DNA of 64,000 bases from Gallionellaceae bacterium (GTDB lineage Bacteria; Pseudomonadota; Gammaproteobacteria; Burkholderiales; Gallionellaceae). The position numbers were made by a program, and so were the translations under genes. The stretch's first letter is position 1; every line of letters starts with the position of its first letter. The notes below the pieces were generated by a model. It was not told the DNA's origin and made no database searches. It saw only the letters and a program-made list of their open reading frames with translations. The DNA is taken from NCBI GenBank assembly GCA_027448945.1, contig DAIDMQ010000003.1, forward strand, positions 19,308-83,307, read 5' to 3'. Positions 62,870-64,000 of the stretch are shown piece by piece.

Positions 62870-63934
62870 ATGTCAAGGTACACAGGGGAGATGGAGGTAT
62901 CTGCTGTACTTGAGGCGGCAGATGCGTGGCGTGCCAATTGCTTCTTGAGCGACGGATCTGTTTTTTCAGGCGAAGCAATATGGTCAAAGACAAACTTAGG
63001 CGAGCTTCGCCAACTTTTTGAAGAAAATCCTATATTAGGCAAGAGAGATTTTGCAGACAAACTTAAAGAACAGATTGCCTCAGCGTCTAAAGAGGTAAAG
63101 AAGCTCGCTGCTGAGGTTTTTTGGTTCTACCTGCTGTTTCCTCATAGATCTGGCTACAGTCCTGAAACCAAGGCTGCTCAAGTTCGCGACATATGGGCTT
63201 GTTCTGGAGATTCAATTCCAAACGACAAACTATTGGGATCTCCCCATCTTGTTGGGGTTGGTGGGGTTGGAGTTGCATATTTGACTCGGCGCCCCGATCA
63301 ATTTGGTTTCTTGTTGCAAACTTTGAGTGCTTGGAAAAATTTAACGGACGGGCAACGTTCAGATCTACTTTCAAATAACGCCCCATGGGGCTTTGTCGAA
63401 TGGCTGGATTCGATTCCGAATTCAGCAAAACGACCTATTCGAAACGCACTGTTGTATTTTGTTTTTCCTGACCAACTTGAGCGAATTGTTAGCAACGATC
63501 ATCGCAAATTAATTCTTGCCGCTTTCAAATCTAAGCTTCCTGCCGACACCCCCCCTCTACCTGCCAGCCCTAGTTTGCTTGAGATGGATATTGCCATTTT
63601 AAACATACGCAAAAAGTTAGAAATCGAAAATAATACAACTGAGCTTGATTTCTACCATAGCCCTCTTCAGGAACAATGGTCTTCGGTTAGCATGCGACAA
63701 GCACGGCGCTCAATCACTCCAGCAATTGAGCGCGCTATAGAGCCTTATGGGCTTGAATTAAGGCAGTGCGGTTCAAAAAAGTCGAGTCTGGCAGACTGCA
63801 ACAAAGAGATAGATATTTCTACTGGATTCTGGAAAGAACCGGCCGAAGCCACAAATAAACTGACCTTCCCTCGGTTTTTCGTCTTCCAAAGGACGGATTT
63901 CATGCTACCAGTTTCTCATGCTGCTGAGCAGTGA
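62870..63934 (+). pseudogene. McrB-like N-terminal fragment truncated by an IS3 element
   Basis: About 330 residues belong to the host gene (62870-63860). It reads YTGEMEVSAVLEAADAWRAN, RDIWACSGDSIPNDKLLGSP, HLVGVGGVGVAYLTRRPDQF and ALLYFVFPDQLERIVSNDHR, a layout seen at the N-terminus of McrB/GTPase-type restriction ATPases. There is no Walker motif before the break. The last 24 codons come from the IS3-family end, so the AAA+ part is lost or lies beyond the window. Family assignment is tentative. Confidence 0.6.
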
Positions 63935-64000
63935 GCCAGTCATCTAAATGCTGCATGGGTGACTTGTAGCTCAGTGTTGAGTGTTGTCGCTTGCGGTTGT
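63861..64000 (-). mobile_element. IS3-family insertion sequence (partial)
   Basis: The inverted repeat end begins TGACCTTCCCTCGGTTTTTC at 63861, similar to the TGAACCGCCCCGGGTTT ends of the IS3 group. It runs off the window. Confidence 0.8.
63900..64000 (-). CDS. IS3-family transposase, C-terminal end
   Basis: The visible 33 codons read NRKRQHSTLSYKSPMQHLDD, then WLTAQQHEKLVA and a stop. YNxxRxHSxLxYxSPxxF is the C-terminal hallmark of IS3 orfB (DDE) transposases. The catalytic domain lies outside the window. Confidence 0.88.
   Translation of the reverse strand, partial: NRKRQHSTLSYKSPMQHLDDWLTAQQHEKLVA

Larger units (their letters stand above)
29964..64000. mobile_element. Tn7/Tn6022-like genomic island in comM (right end not seen)
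   Basis: This starts at the comM break and runs to the window edge, because no distal comM half appears. It carries a TnsE-like gene next to the end, followed by mosaic cargo (nucleases, metal and iron transport, phage regulators, IS21, CBASS, IS3). Codon and base composition from about 30,000 is visibly more AT-rich and patchy than in the core. No tnsA, tnsB, tnsC or tniQ/tnsD is visible; they must lie beyond the window or be lost. The exact extent is inference. Confidence 0.55.

Overview
The window reads as a betaproteobacterial chromosome, most likely of the Nitrosomonadales (Gallionellaceae or relatives). This is inferred from gene content and order: a metX-metW pair, the acidithiobacillus-type glutamate-cysteine ligase, an incomplete regulatory PTS, an AmtB with an Ala-rich N-terminal extension, a Gcw_chp (TorF-type) outer-membrane protein upstream of glnK-amtB, and UbiK next to comM. 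No rRNA, tRNA or CRISPR array was found, so species-level placement is not possible.

Bases 1-29963 are core chromosome. On the minus strand come a response regulator (cut by the window edge), trkH-trkA for potassium, and a cluster of a thioredoxin-like protein, an inositol-phosphatase-like protein and two tandem PstS paralogues. On the plus strand follow rsmE, a phytochelatin-synthase-like protease, a tautomerase, argA and a His/Gly-rich lipoprotein. The minus-strand block then carries ampG, metW, metX, ptsI, ptsH, an EIIA(Man), a small membrane protein, apbE and gshA. The metX gene is preceded by what reads as a SAM-II riboswitch with a terminator/antiterminator platform and a promoter whose start site falls at the 5' edge of the aptamer. 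The plus strand resumes with a YbiT-type ABC-F, murI, a Cache-PAS-GGDEF diguanylate cyclase, purU and a Ser/Thr kinase. The nitrogen operon torF-glnK-amtB has a near-consensus sigma-54 promoter and distal NtrC-like half-sites. ubiK and comM close the core.

comM is broken after about 280 codons. The break shows GCGGT followed by TGT and three repeats spaced exactly 20 bp, the architecture of a Tn7-like transposon end, and the first gene inside encodes a TnsE-like protein. The remaining 34 kb is therefore best read as cargo of a Tn7/Tn6022-like island whose right end and tnsABC genes lie outside the window. The cargo is modular. First is a tnsE-thermonuclease-DUF2779 operon. Second is a metal/iron block: methyltransferase, DsrE, a His-tailed EamA exporter, a Zn/Cd/Pb P-type ATPase, a decayed outer-membrane gene, FTR1 plus cupredoxin divergent from fur across a Fur box, and a heavy-metal RND operon with PII-like, SHOCT and DUF302 genes. 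Third is a phage-type repressor/Ner pair next to an IS21 element with six tandem end repeats. Fourth is a defence block.

The defence block contains a complete type II CBASS operon (CapV patatin phospholipase, DncV-like cyclase, Cap2 E1/E2, Cap3 JAB peptidase). Four small, poorly characterised genes sit upstream in the same apparent transcript, and a divergent CapW/BrxR-like WYL regulator lies next to them. An SfsA homologue, an HNH nuclease and a McrB-like N-terminal fragment cut by an IS3-family element follow. The most interesting items are the SAM-II switch at metX, the comM-targeted TnsE island and the extended CapW-CBASS operon.
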